In this document: positions 1 to 6,823 of the stretch, one piece after another
How the letters are laid out: each line of letters opens with the position of its first letter
Position numbering within the stretch: position 1 is the first letter of the stretch
Source of the DNA: JBLHLB01 sp047618505
Lineage (GTDB): Bacteria > Planctomycetota > UBA1135 > GCA-002686595
Direction of reading: 5' to 3'
DNA: 8,020 nucleotides
NCBI GenBank assembly: GCA_047618505.1
Contig: JBLHLB010000189.1
Span: 1-8,020, forward strand
Program-made: the position numbers and the translations under genes
The notes under the pieces: model-generated
Seen by the model: the letters and a program-made list of their open reading frames with translations, nothing else
Database searches by the model: none
Told to the model about the DNA's origin: nothing

Positions 1-48
1 GAACGAGCATTAGGCCCTATCCTGATCAGAAGCCGGTCCCTGAATTGA
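1..48 (+). CDS. 3' end of an upstream gene, possibly a LacI-type sugar regulator (partial)
   Basis: Frame 1 is open from the window edge to a TGA at 46-48 and encodes ERALGPILIRSRSLN. The stop overlaps the ATG of the ABC ATPase by one base (TGATG), a common arrangement for translationally coupled genes, which argues that this frame is the end of a real gene. The pattern L-x-P-x-L-I-x-R-x-S close to the terminus resembles the C-terminus of LacI/PurR-family regulators, which often sit next to sugar ABC genes. That identification is an inference from 15 residues only. The other two forward frames cannot be fully excluded; frame 2 has a TAG at 11-13. Confidence 0.4.
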   Translation, partial: ERALGPILIRSRSLN

Positions 49-1604
49 TGCACAAACCCCTCCTTTCGGTGCGCGGTGTCCATAAACGCTACCCCGGTGT
101 AGTGGCTCTGGACCAGGTCGACTTGACGCTTAACGCCGGGGAAATCCTCGGTGTGGTCGGCGAGAATGGCGCAGGAAAGAGCACGCTGATGAAGATCCTG
201 GCCGGCATTGAGAGGCCGGATGCAGGATCGATCGAATTGGAAGGGCGCACCGTTATCATCGGATCCACGCGGGTCGCCAGCAGTCTCGGGATTGCTCTCA
301 TTCACCAAGAGCTGAGCCTGGCGCCCAATCTCTCCGTGGGGGCGAACGTGTTTCTCGGTCGTGAACCAGCGCGGTTTGGGCTGGTCGACCACGCTGCGAT
401 ACGTGCGCGAACGGAGACAGCACTACAGCGTATAGGAGCGGACTTTTCCGCCGACGCGTCCGTGGAGTCCTTAGCTATCGGGCAGCAGCAAGGTGTTGAG
501 ATCGCAAAGGCGCTGGCGCAAGACGCCAAGATTCTGATTCTGGATGAACCGACATCGAGTCTCTCCCTTGCGGAGTCCCGGCATCTGGTTGCGGTCATCC
601 AGAGCTTGCGCGAGAAGGGCGTTTCCATCATCTACATCTCACACCGGCTCAGCGAGGTCAGCGCGCTTTGTGATCGCGTGCTTGTCCTCCGTGACGGGAT
701 GAACTCTGGAGAGCTTTCTGCATCCGAGATCAGCCACGGAGCCATGGTACGCCTGATGGTGGGGCGTGACGTATCGGTAGAGCCATCGCTCGGGCATGCC
801 GTTGGCGGAGAGCCTGTCCTGCGAATCACCGGACTGCGCACAGCGGCCAATCCCCACCACGCAGTATCACTCGCCGTGTCAAAAGGTGAGATTGTCGGCC
901 TCTCTGGGCTTGTGGGCGCGGGACGCACGGAGCTGATGCGTACTCTATTTGGCGTGGATAGGCAGCTTGAAGGTCAGATCAGCATTAGCGGAACGATGCT
1001 CCCCGGTGGCAATCCGCAGCAATCGATTCGGGCCGGCATTGGTTTCGTACCTGAAGATCGCAAACAGCACGGCCTTTTCCTCGACCTAGCCCTGCAGGCG
1101 AACATTGGCATCGCCTCCCTGGCTCAGAATTCCCGCCATGGGTTTGTCGACATGCGTGCGGAGGCGGAGCTCGCCGTTGAAATGATAAAAGCACTCTCCA
1201 TCAAGGCTTCCGGACCCGATCAGACCGCAGGCCTGCTCTCGGGCGGCAACCAGCAAAAGGTTGTGCTCGCCAAATGGCTGGCTACCCGACCCAAACTGCT
1301 ACTTTTGGATGAACCCACGCGGGGTATAGACGTCGGTTCGCGCCAGGAGATCTATGCGATTCTCCGCAGGCTGGCGAAGGATGGCGTGTCAATCCTGTTC
1401 GCCTCCAGCGAAATGGAAGAAGTGCTGGCCCTATCCGATCGAACCCTTGTGATGCATCGCGGTCGGCTGGCCGGTGAACTGTCACGGTCAGAGCTCAGCG
1501 AGGAGGCTGTGATGCATCTAGCCGTAGGCGGCGTGCGCAGCACCTCGGCGGGTGAGGACAGGAATGATCCTGGTAGGACCGGAGTTGAGGGCGTCGCGCG
1601 ATGA
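48..1604 (+). CDS. Sugar ABC transporter ATP-binding protein (RbsA/XylG/MglA class, two ATPase domains)
   Basis: This is the cytoplasmic ATPase that powers uptake of a monosaccharide through the adjacent permease. The 518 residues match the usual ~500 of this class and contain two ABC domains in tandem. Domain 1 has Walker A GENGAGKST (38-46), signature IGQQQ around G145, Walker B LILDEP with D166-E167, and the H-loop His199 in ISHRL. Domain 2 is degenerate in the way typical of the class: GLVGAGRT (287-294) has Arg instead of the Walker A Lys, while the signature LSGGNQQK (397-404) and Walker B LLLLDEP (D421-E422) are kept, and a Ser occupies the H-loop position in ASSEMEE. I chose ATG 48 because it overlaps the upstream stop and gives the usual N-terminus; a TTG at 45 is in frame one codon earlier. 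The stop overlaps the permease start (ATGA). Class assignment is firm, but the sugar is not determinable. Confidence 0.95.
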   Translation: MHKPLLSVRGVHKRYPGVVALDQVDLTLNAGEILGVVGENGAGKSTLMKILAGIERPDAGSIELEGRTVIIGSTRVASSLGIALIHQELSLAPNLSVGANVFLGREPARFGLVDHAAIRARTETALQRIGADFSADASVESLAIGQQQGVEIAKALAQDAKILILDEPTSSLSLAESRHLVAVIQSLREKGVSIIYISHRLSEVSALCDRVLVLRDGMNSGELSASEISHGAMVRLMVGRDVSVEPSLGHAVGGEPVLRITGLRTAANPHHAVSLAVSKGEIVGLSGLVGAGRTELMRTLFGVDRQLEGQISISGTMLPGGNPQQSIRAGIGFVPEDRKQHGLFLDLALQANIGIASLAQNSRHGFVDMRAEAELAVEMIKALSIKASGPDQTAGLLSGGNQQKVVLAKWLATRPKLLLLDEPTRGIDVGSRQEIYAILRRLAKDGVSILFASSEMEEVLALSDRTLVMHRGRLAGELSRSELSEEAVMHLAVGGVRSTSAGEDRNDPGRTGVEGVAR

Positions 1605-2755
1605 ATAAGATCCTCGGAATATTTGGCCTGTTGATAGGCATCTGCGCCGTGACCTCTGCGATCAATCCGCAGTTCCTCTCCGCCTACAATCTGCAGAACA
1701 TCATCCGCTGGAGCGCTCTATTTGGAGTTCTTTCCATCGGAGTGTCGTTCGTAATCATCACCGGCGGCATCGATCTTTCGATCGGCTCGGTGGTCGGGCT
1801 AGTTGGGTGCCTGGTGCCCTGGCTACTTGTTGAGCACAACTGGGGTGTGGGAGCAACCCTCGCCTTCGTCTTTGCAGTTTCACTTGGGATCGGGGTCTTG
1901 CATGGATTGCTGATCACCAAACTGCGCCTGCAACCATTCCTGGTGACTCTCTGCGGTTTACTTTTCTATCGCGGGATTGCGCGCTACCTAACCGACGACC
2001 AGACCCAGGGATTCGGCAATGGATATAAGGGGCTAAGGACCCTGGCCACAGGCAAGCCTTTCTCCATGGGTCTCCTGATGACAATCGTTGGGGCTCTAGC
2101 CTTGGTGGTCACCATTCTTAGGCGTCGTGCAGCGCGTGCAGCCGAGGATCAAGGGGGCAGCCGTTATCCCCTTGGCACCCCTCTTGTCTGTTGGGCTCTG
2201 GTCCTTGCGTTTGGACTAGCGGCACTCCTGTTCGATATCCCGGTGGCCTCGGAAATCCTCGCGCCGACACCGTTCTTGATTCTGTTGGTTCTGGGTGGAC
2301 TAGCAAGCGTCTTCCTGAACGAGACAGTCTGGGGTCGCCACCTCTTTGCACTCGGTCGCAACGAGCAGGCCGCGCGCTACAGCGGAATCAACACGGATCG
2401 AATGGTGATTCTAGCCTACGTCTTCTGCGCCTTGCTGGCCGGCCTTGGCGGTGTCCTCTTTGCCCTCGATGTGAATTCAATCCAGCCTGCTCAGCAGGGC
2501 AATTTCTATGAGCTGTATGCGATCGCGGCTGCGGTCCTCGGCGGCTGCAGTCTGCGCGGCGGGGAGGGTTCGATTCTTGGGGTTGTGATTGGGGCAGCAG
2601 TAATGCGTGTCCTCTACAACTCGATTAACCTGCTGGAGATTCCCACCCAGCTCGAGTTTGCGATCATCGGTGTTGTCATTCTCTTCGGCGTCATCGCAGA
2701 CGAACTCGTCAAGCGCTACCTCGCCAACCGCAGGCGGGGGAGAGAGTTTGGATAA
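1601..2755 (+). CDS. Sugar ABC transporter permease (RbsC/XylH class)
   Basis: This is an inner-membrane channel subunit of the BPD_transp_2 family that works with the preceding ATPase. Its 384 residues are mostly hydrophobic helices. Family hallmarks are the GGIDLSIGS motif at residues 55-63 and the YAIAAAVLGGCSLRGGEGS segment near residues 305-325, before the last helices. At 384 residues it is longer than RbsC (~320) and nearer to XylH (~390). The extra length lies in the middle, where a charged, Arg-rich loop (RRRAARAAEDQGG) separates two hydrophobic stretches, an arrangement also found in XylH. The start ATG overlaps the ATPase stop by four bases (ATGA), with GAGGG about ten bases upstream as a modest ribosome binding site. 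The C-terminus is basic (KRYLANRRRGREFG). Xylose is a reasonable but unproven candidate substrate. Confidence 0.93.
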   Translation: MNKILGIFGLLIGICAVTSAINPQFLSAYNLQNIIRWSALFGVLSIGVSFVIITGGIDLSIGSVVGLVGCLVPWLLVEHNWGVGATLAFVFAVSLGIGVLHGLLITKLRLQPFLVTLCGLLFYRGIARYLTDDQTQGFGNGYKGLRTLATGKPFSMGLLMTIVGALALVVTILRRRAARAAEDQGGSRYPLGTPLVCWALVLAFGLAALLFDIPVASEILAPTPFLILLVLGGLASVFLNETVWGRHLFALGRNEQAARYSGINTDRMVILAYVFCALLAGLGGVLFALDVNSIQPAQQGNFYELYAIAAAVLGGCSLRGGEGSILGVVIGAAVMRVLYNSINLLEIPTQLEFAIIGVVILFGVIADELVKRYLANRRRGREFG

Positions 2756-2795
2756 GCGTACCGGCCCATTCGCCCATAGCAATACCGCCACACCC

Positions 2796-2800
2796 GAGGT
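2796..2800 (+). promoter_or_regulatory. Ribosome binding site that decides the mutarotase start
   Basis: GAGGT lies seven bases before the GTG at 2808. With the lipoprotein signal peptide that begins exactly at that GTG, it favours 2808 over two in-frame alternatives: a TTG at 2748, preceded by a G-rich GGGGGAGAG, and the far upstream end of the open frame at 2607, which lies inside the permease gene. Confidence 0.6.
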
Positions 2801-2807
2801 CCCCAAG

Positions 2808-3989
2808 GTGAATTCACTTCGACACGCGTCTCTGTCCCTGAGCCTGCTTGGCCTTCTGAGCTGCTTCTGCTTGAGCCTAACTGGCTGCAGCGAGGCATCT
2901 CAGTCACGTGCCCAGCGTCCTCCGGCTAACCCTGCCATCTCAATGCGCTCATTTGGAACCACATCCTCCGGTGCTTCGGCATCTCTCTACACCCTGCGTA
3001 ACGAGGCAGGAGTCGTGGCTCGAATCACCGATTTTGGAGCGGCGGTAACTGAGCTTCACGTGCCCGATGCAAAGGGTCAGACGGTTGACATCGTGCTCGG
3101 GTTTGATGACGTCAATGGGTACGAGTCAGATGCCAATCAATACTTCGGCTGCATCGTGGGAAGGGTTGCCAATCGCATCGCCGGTGGCCGGTTCACCCTC
3201 GGGGACGAAACCTACGAGCTCGCCACGAACAATTCCCCGAATCACCTCCACGGAGGTGAGCGCGGCTTTGGGCAGCGCCTGTGGAGCGCTGAGCCCCTCG
3301 TTGGCGCCAGCATCCGCTTCACCTATTCCAGCCCCGACAAGGAAGAGGGCTACCCAGGAGCAGTAGAAGTAGCTGTGGTCTATACCCTCACGGAGGAGAA
3401 CGAGCTGCGCATCGATTACGAGGCCACAGCGGACGCGACGACTCCCGTCAACCTGACGAACCACTGCTACTTCAACCTTGCAGGAGCTGGATCGGGCACC
3501 ATTCAGGGGCACGCTTTACAGATCGATGCGGAGCGCTATACCCCTTGTGACGACACCTTGATCCCAACGGGGGAGCTGGCTGAGGTTGCGGGAACCCCGC
3601 TGGACTTTCGTCAAGAGAGGCGCATCGGTGAACGCATCGCAGCCCTAACCGAAACATCCGCGATCGGGTACGACCACAACTATGTGCTTGATGGGAGCGC
3701 GGGGAACCTGAGACGCGCATGTCGCCTAACAGACCCCGGATCGGGCCGCGTCATGGAGGTCTTCACCACGGAACCTGGCCTGCAGTTCTACTCTGGAAAT
3801 TTCCTCGAGGGTAAGACGGGCAAGGGTGGAAAGGTGTATGCCTACCGCGGCGCTTTGTGTCTCGAGAGTCAGCACTTTCCGGATGCGGTCAATCAGGAGG
3901 GCTTCCCCTCGATCCTGCTCGAGCCGGGCGAGACATATCGACAGACCACAGTCCATCAATTTAGCGCGCTTCCGGGCGCCAGTAAGTGA
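2808..3989 (+). CDS. galM: Aldose 1-epimerase (mutarotase), predicted exported lipoprotein
   Basis: The enzyme interconverts the alpha and beta anomers of aldoses. The 393-residue product starts at GTG 2808 with a lipoprotein signal peptide: Arg5 and His6, a Leu/Ser-rich hydrophobic core, and lipobox LTGC with the acylated Cys at 27. The mature GalM domain runs from about residue 45 to the end, and the expected active-site residues are present: NRIAGG, NHLHGG (His148), NLTNHCYFNL (His219), YDHN (Asp289) and the C-terminal LESQHFPD (Glu353). In known GalM proteins two His residues, an Asp and a catalytic Glu fill these positions. E. coli GalM is cytoplasmic, so export is notable; exported homologues do exist, for example the Acinetobacter mutarotase. 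The gene lies 52 bases after the permease and 10 before the dehydrogenase, inside the sugar operon. Family call is firm; the exact start is fairly sure. Confidence 0.93.
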   Translation: MNSLRHASLSLSLLGLLSCFCLSLTGCSEASQSRAQRPPANPAISMRSFGTTSSGASASLYTLRNEAGVVARITDFGAAVTELHVPDAKGQTVDIVLGFDDVNGYESDANQYFGCIVGRVANRIAGGRFTLGDETYELATNNSPNHLHGGERGFGQRLWSAEPLVGASIRFTYSSPDKEEGYPGAVEVAVVYTLTEENELRIDYEATADATTPVNLTNHCYFNLAGAGSGTIQGHALQIDAERYTPCDDTLIPTGELAEVAGTPLDFRQERRIGERIAALTETSAIGYDHNYVLDGSAGNLRRACRLTDPGSGRVMEVFTTEPGLQFYSGNFLEGKTGKGGKVYAYRGALCLESQHFPDAVNQEGFPSILLEPGETYRQTTVHQFSALPGASK

Positions 3990-3999
3990 CGCTTCACCC

Positions 4000-4755
4000 A
4001 TGGAAAAACCCCTCAAGAATAGAGTCGCCCTGGTTACGGGCTCATCGACAGGCCTCGGTCAGACGATAGCCATTCAGCTCGGAAAAGCCGGCGCTAAGGT
4101 GGCGCTGAACTATTGCCACAACAGTGCGCGGGCGGAGGAGGCCTTGGCCAAGTTTGAGGCAGCCGGATGCAGTGGCGCACTTTTCCGTGCTGACGTCACG
4201 GATCCCGTCGAAGTACAAGACATGTGCTCTGCCATCGGCCAATCCCTCGGCCCCGTGGACATCCTCGTTCCCAATGCCACCTGCGAGCAACCCCAGCTGC
4301 CCATTGAGGAATACGACTGGGAATTCTACCAACGCATGCTCGACTTTTTTGTCAAGAGCCCGTTCCTGCTGACCAAGGCATTGCTGGGACATATGAAGGC
4401 CCAGGGTTGGGGCCGCATCGTCAACATCGGGTCCGAGGTGTTCGAACGAGGCTGTGGCAACTTCAGCGCTTACGTGGCTGCCAAAGGTGGACAACGGGGC
4501 TGGACGCGCAGCATGGCCACGGAGCTGGCACCCTTTGGCATTACGGTAAACATGATCTCCCCGGGCTGGATACCAGTGGAGCGACACGAACAAGACCCCC
4601 AGGACATGAAAGACTCTTACCTGGCCAGTATTCCAATCGGTCGGTGGGGGACGCCTAAGGACATCGCGGATGCTGTGGTCTACATGGCTAGCCCCCAAGC
4701 TTCCTTCGTGACCGGACAGACACTTGTGGTCAACGGTGGCCTGACGGTCGGCTAA
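4000..4755 (+). CDS. Short-chain dehydrogenase/reductase (classical SDR, FabG-like), substrate unknown
   Basis: This is an NAD(P)-dependent oxidoreductase of 251 residues, the normal length for classical SDRs. The Rossmann cofactor motif TGSSTGLG occupies residues 13-20. The catalytic Ser145 (NIGSEV), Tyr158 and Lys162 (YVAAK) are in place, followed by SPGW and the C-terminal VTGQTLVVNGG. Two conserved features are altered: the NNAG motif reads PNAT, and the tetrad Asn (E. coli FabG Asn110; the offset to FabG is a constant seven residues at Ser, Tyr and Lys) is Phe117 in DFFVKSPF. ATG 4000 begins MEKPLKNRVALVTG, the canonical N-terminus; the frame stays open upstream but that stretch lies inside the mutarotase gene. 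Being ten bases after the mutarotase it probably oxidises or reduces the transported sugar or a derivative, as SDR aldose dehydrogenases do. Automated labels such as 3-oxoacyl-ACP reductase would be unsafe. Confidence 0.92.
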   Translation: MEKPLKNRVALVTGSSTGLGQTIAIQLGKAGAKVALNYCHNSARAEEALAKFEAAGCSGALFRADVTDPVEVQDMCSAIGQSLGPVDILVPNATCEQPQLPIEEYDWEFYQRMLDFFVKSPFLLTKALLGHMKAQGWGRIVNIGSEVFERGCGNFSAYVAAKGGQRGWTRSMATELAPFGITVNMISPGWIPVERHEQDPQDMKDSYLASIPIGRWGTPKDIADAVVYMASPQASFVTGQTLVVNGGLTVG

Positions 4756-4770
4756 CCCGATACGCATCAG

Positions 4771-4793
4771 ATGGTTCCCACCGTGCGAACCAT
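4771..4793 (+). terminator. Hairpin just after the sugar operon, possible transcript end
   Basis: ATGGTTC (4771-4777) and GAACCAT (4787-4793) form a perfect 7-bp stem around a 9-base loop, 15 bases after the dehydrogenase stop. No T-run follows, so it does not meet the usual intrinsic terminator pattern; it may protect the 3' end or be chance. Confidence 0.3.
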
Positions 4794-4892
4794 AACCAGG
4801 GGCGCGCTCGTCGTCGTGCGTTTAGTGCAGTCGGCGTCCGCCTCACGAAGAGGACCATGGTCCGCGCAAAGGGACCGGACTATACGCGCGGT

Positions 4893-5066
4893 TCTCCTGG
4901 TCGGCAGGGGACAGTGGCTAAGGCCTCCTTTCGTTACAAGACGATGCTCGGTGACCGGCGCCACGCCCGAGGCATCAGTGCGCAGAGAAGTGGCAGCCAG
5001 AGAACTGGGGTCGCTCTTGGCTGCAAGGCCATCAATGCGCTGTTGGACTGCGCTAGCCCCAAATCG
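4893..5066 (+). pseudogene. C-terminal shard of an IS5-type transposase
   Basis: The frame starting at 4893 reads SPGRQGTVAKASFRYKT, then MLGDRRHARG and later LGCKAINALLDCASPKS. This resembles the conserved C-terminal part of IS5-group transposases, roughly YHRQ..VENxFFRYKxILGDRLxAR....QRTEA..GCxxLNRMLxLGxPxS, in which the Glu of the V-E-N segment is usually catalytic. Here that segment reads VAK, so the residue is lost. An imperfect 15-base tandem duplication (4983-4997 and 4998-5012) inserts five residues between SAQR and RTGVALGC. The bulk of the transposase is missing upstream, so it is non-functional. No other gene is recognisable in the 510 bases between 4756 and 5265. The match is to remembered family consensus, not a database search. 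Confidence 0.6.
4983..5012 (+). repeat. Imperfect 15-base tandem duplication inside the IS5 shard
   Basis: CAGAGAAGTGGCAGC (4983-4997) is followed directly by CAGAGAACTGGGGTC (4998-5012). The shared CAGAGAA-x-TGG core at a 15-base period explains a five-residue insertion relative to the transposase consensus, and suggests local slippage after the element had lost function. Confidence 0.5.
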
Positions 5067-5238
5067 ACCCCATGGCGCGCTGAAGTTATCAACGGAGGGG
5101 GACGCGAGAACTCAGCCGGGATTGCGCTTCAGCGCCACACGGGGCCGCTGGGCGGCATCCTGCGGCCATCCACGTATTGAAGGAAAACGACGAGGCAATG
5201 GACTGTTTGCGCACCATCATCAGGTGCGCTTACCCCGT

Positions 5239-5283
5239 ACCGCGTGAACGCGGTGAGCGACTGCGTCAGGCGCTCGCCTGACG
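5239..5283 (-). terminator. Two GC-rich hairpins at the 3' end of the decarboxylase gene
   Basis: On the minus transcript, a perfect inverted repeat CGTCAGGCG/CGCCTGACG (5275-5283 with 5264-5272, two central bases) spans the last codons and the stop of the decarboxylase. A second stem, ACCGCG/CGCGGT with a four-base loop, follows at 5254-5239. Neither has a T-run behind it, so they may serve as 3' end structures or weak terminators rather than classic intrinsic terminators. Confidence 0.25.
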
Positions 5284-6660
5284 GCTCATCACATAGCGCA
5301 CGTCCTCGAAGAAGCGGCGTACCTCATCTTCATGCGTTCCCGGGTCGACGAGCGCCAAGCGCACGACAGAGACTCCCTCGACCATGGCATGCCCGACCAT
5401 GGCGCGTCCGGTTTCCTGCAGGGAATCGCACAGGGACTCAGACGAGCCCCCCTCTACGGTGAAGCAAACCGTCAGGGACTCGGGCTCTTTCACCAGCTCC
5501 ATGCCCGGACTCTCACGCACGCACTCGGCAGCCAAGAGCGCTAGGTCACGCATGCGTTCGGTCCGTGCTCGGTAGCCGGCCGTGCCATGGTGCAGCCAGT
5601 TCGTCCAGAGCTTCAGCGCGTCGTTGCGACGACCACATTGGATTGAGCGCGTTCCTGGATTCCACTGGTCGTCCTCAGTCTGGAACAAGTAGCCCGCGGC
5701 CTCGTCGAAGCTGGCCTTCAGGCGCCCACGCTCGCGCACGAGCAGAACCGAGCATGTCAGGGGAACTCCCATCAGCTTGTGGGCATCCCACGCAATCGAG
5801 TCGGCGCGTTCGCTGCCCTCGAAGCAGACCTCGAAGCGCTCGTCGAATACCATCGAGGCACCGAAGGAGCCGTCCACGTGCAGCCAAACGTCACGGGGCT
5901 TGCAGACGTCGGCCAGCTCAGTAATCGGGTCGAAGGCACCGAGCACCGTCGTGCCCGCAGTCGCGTTAACCATCAACGGCACATAGCCGGCTTTGACGTC
6001 CGCGTCGATCGCGCTGGCAAGGGCGCGCGCAAGCATGCGTCCGCACTCATCAACGGGAATTCGAACGACGTTCTGGCGTCCGACACCGAGAATGGCTGCC
6101 GCCTTGGGCACGGAATAATGGGAGTCCACTGACGTGTAGACTCGCAGGCGTGAGCCATCCATGCCGCGCTCGCGAAAGTCAGGGCAGGCATAATCACGAG
6201 CCAGGAGCATGGCACACAGATTGGATAGCGAGCCACCGGGAGTGAACGTGCCCTCGTGGTGTTCGTAACCCATCAAGTTCCCCATTCGCTCGATCAGCCC
6301 GTTTTCAAGGAGGACCTGGGGTCCAGCTACCTTGAAGGTGTACATCGAGTTGTTGAGGGCAGTGGCGAGCACATCGCCGAGCACAGCAAATGGCTCGCGA
6401 CCCCCAAACAGCTGGTTGTAGAAGCGGCTCGGCGCAGTGGACGGAGTTGCCTCAACGACAGCCCGTAGGCGCTCGGCAACCTCGTCAAATGGGAGACCCT
6501 CCTCCGGTAGCCCCAAGGGCAGCTCCTGGAGAAGCTTTTCTGGTGGCACGGCGGGCGAGACGGGCTCACGCTCTTCTTGCGCCTGGCGCTGATCGATAAG
6601 GGTCGTGAAGAGCTCCACGACCTGGGCGAGTTGGTTGTCTTGGCAGTCTTGCGTGTCCAT
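5266..6660 (-). CDS. PLP-dependent group II amino-acid decarboxylase (cysteine sulfinate/glutamate decarboxylase-like)
   Basis: This is a cytoplasmic pyridoxal-phosphate enzyme that decarboxylates an amino acid to an amine, 464 residues from ATG 6660. Family marks in order: FYNQLFGGREPFAVLG and ALNNSMYTFKVAG near the N-terminus, FTPGGSLSN (PLP phosphate/carboxylate region), HYSVPKAA with the His that stacks on PLP, NATAGTTVLGAFDP, HVDGSFGAS with Asp263 (contacts the PLP ring nitrogen in the family), and WDAHKLMGVP with Lys295 as the Schiff-base lysine. SIQCGRRNDALKLW downstream is very like animal cysteine sulfinate decarboxylase, GADL1 and GAD. Candidate products are hypotaurine/taurine, beta-alanine or GABA; I cannot choose among them. 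HVDGSFGAS departs from the common HVDAAWGG. The frame continues to 6780, but that part has no family similarity and contains a promoter-like sequence. The gene is intact and lies between remnants of IS5-type transposases, opposite in direction to the sugar operon. Confidence 0.92.
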   Translation of the reverse strand: MDTQDCQDNQLAQVVELFTTLIDQRQAQEEREPVSPAVPPEKLLQELPLGLPEEGLPFDEVAERLRAVVEATPSTAPSRFYNQLFGGREPFAVLGDVLATALNNSMYTFKVAGPQVLLENGLIERMGNLMGYEHHEGTFTPGGSLSNLCAMLLARDYACPDFRERGMDGSRLRVYTSVDSHYSVPKAAAILGVGRQNVVRIPVDECGRMLARALASAIDADVKAGYVPLMVNATAGTTVLGAFDPITELADVCKPRDVWLHVDGSFGASMVFDERFEVCFEGSERADSIAWDAHKLMGVPLTCSVLLVRERGRLKASFDEAAGYLFQTEDDQWNPGTRSIQCGRRNDALKLWTNWLHHGTAGYRARTERMRDLALLAAECVRESPGMELVKEPESLTVCFTVEGGSSESLCDSLQETGRAMVGHAMVEGVSVVRLALVDPGTHEDEVRRFFEDVRYVMSRQASA

Positions 6661-6691
6661 AAACAGGCGCCAGCCGGGCCGACGAGGCAGC

Positions 6692-6728
6692 AGTATAACA
6701 CACGTTCTTTCCCATCGGTCAGCCGATG
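6692..6728 (-). promoter_or_regulatory. Candidate promoter and operator-like dyad of the decarboxylase gene
   Basis: On the minus strand an extended -10, TGT-TATACT, lies at 6692-6697 (TG at 6699-6700), and CTGACC at 6717-6722 matches four of six -35 bases with a 19-base spacer. Transcription would begin near 6685, leaving about 25 bases before ATG 6660, which supports that start. A perfect inverted repeat CATCGG-4-CCGATG (6713-6728) covers the -35 element and could be a regulator binding site. No strong Shine-Dalgarno sequence is visible before the ATG. Confidence 0.45.
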
Positions 6729-6823
6729 CGGCCTTGGTGCACAATTCGCCCCTGGAGTGTCCCAGGCTGTCGTTTCCCATGCTTCAAGCCTCATGAAGCG
6801 AAGGCTCAAGCGTGAACTCTCGT

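Noticed and set aside
2607..2807. Upstream extension of the mutarotase reading frame into the permease gene
   Set aside because: It would bury the lipoprotein signal peptide inside the protein and overlap the permease by about 150 bases. GTG 2808 has a ribosome binding site and places the signal at the N-terminus. TTG 2748 remains a weaker option.
3826..3999. Upstream extension of the dehydrogenase frame
   Set aside because: It lies within the mutarotase gene, and ATG 4000 gives the canonical SDR N-terminus.
4042..4767. Long minus-strand open frame of 241 codons opposite the dehydrogenase
   Set aside because: It is antisense to an SDR gene with all its motifs and shows no domain of its own.
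4852..4863. Perfect 12-base palindrome GGACCATGGTCC
   Set aside because: Isolated, contains an NcoI-like core, and no promoter or gene start uses it; likely chance in GC-rich DNA.
4771..5247. Open frame of 158 codons between the dehydrogenase and the decarboxylase
   Set aside because: Its protein is Arg/Ala-rich without recognisable motifs, and it overlaps in another frame the stretch with clear IS5 transposase similarity.
6661..6780. N-terminal extension of the decarboxylase by 40 residues
   Set aside because: The added residues have no family character and the stretch contains the extended -10 and dyad; ATG 6660 is the better start.
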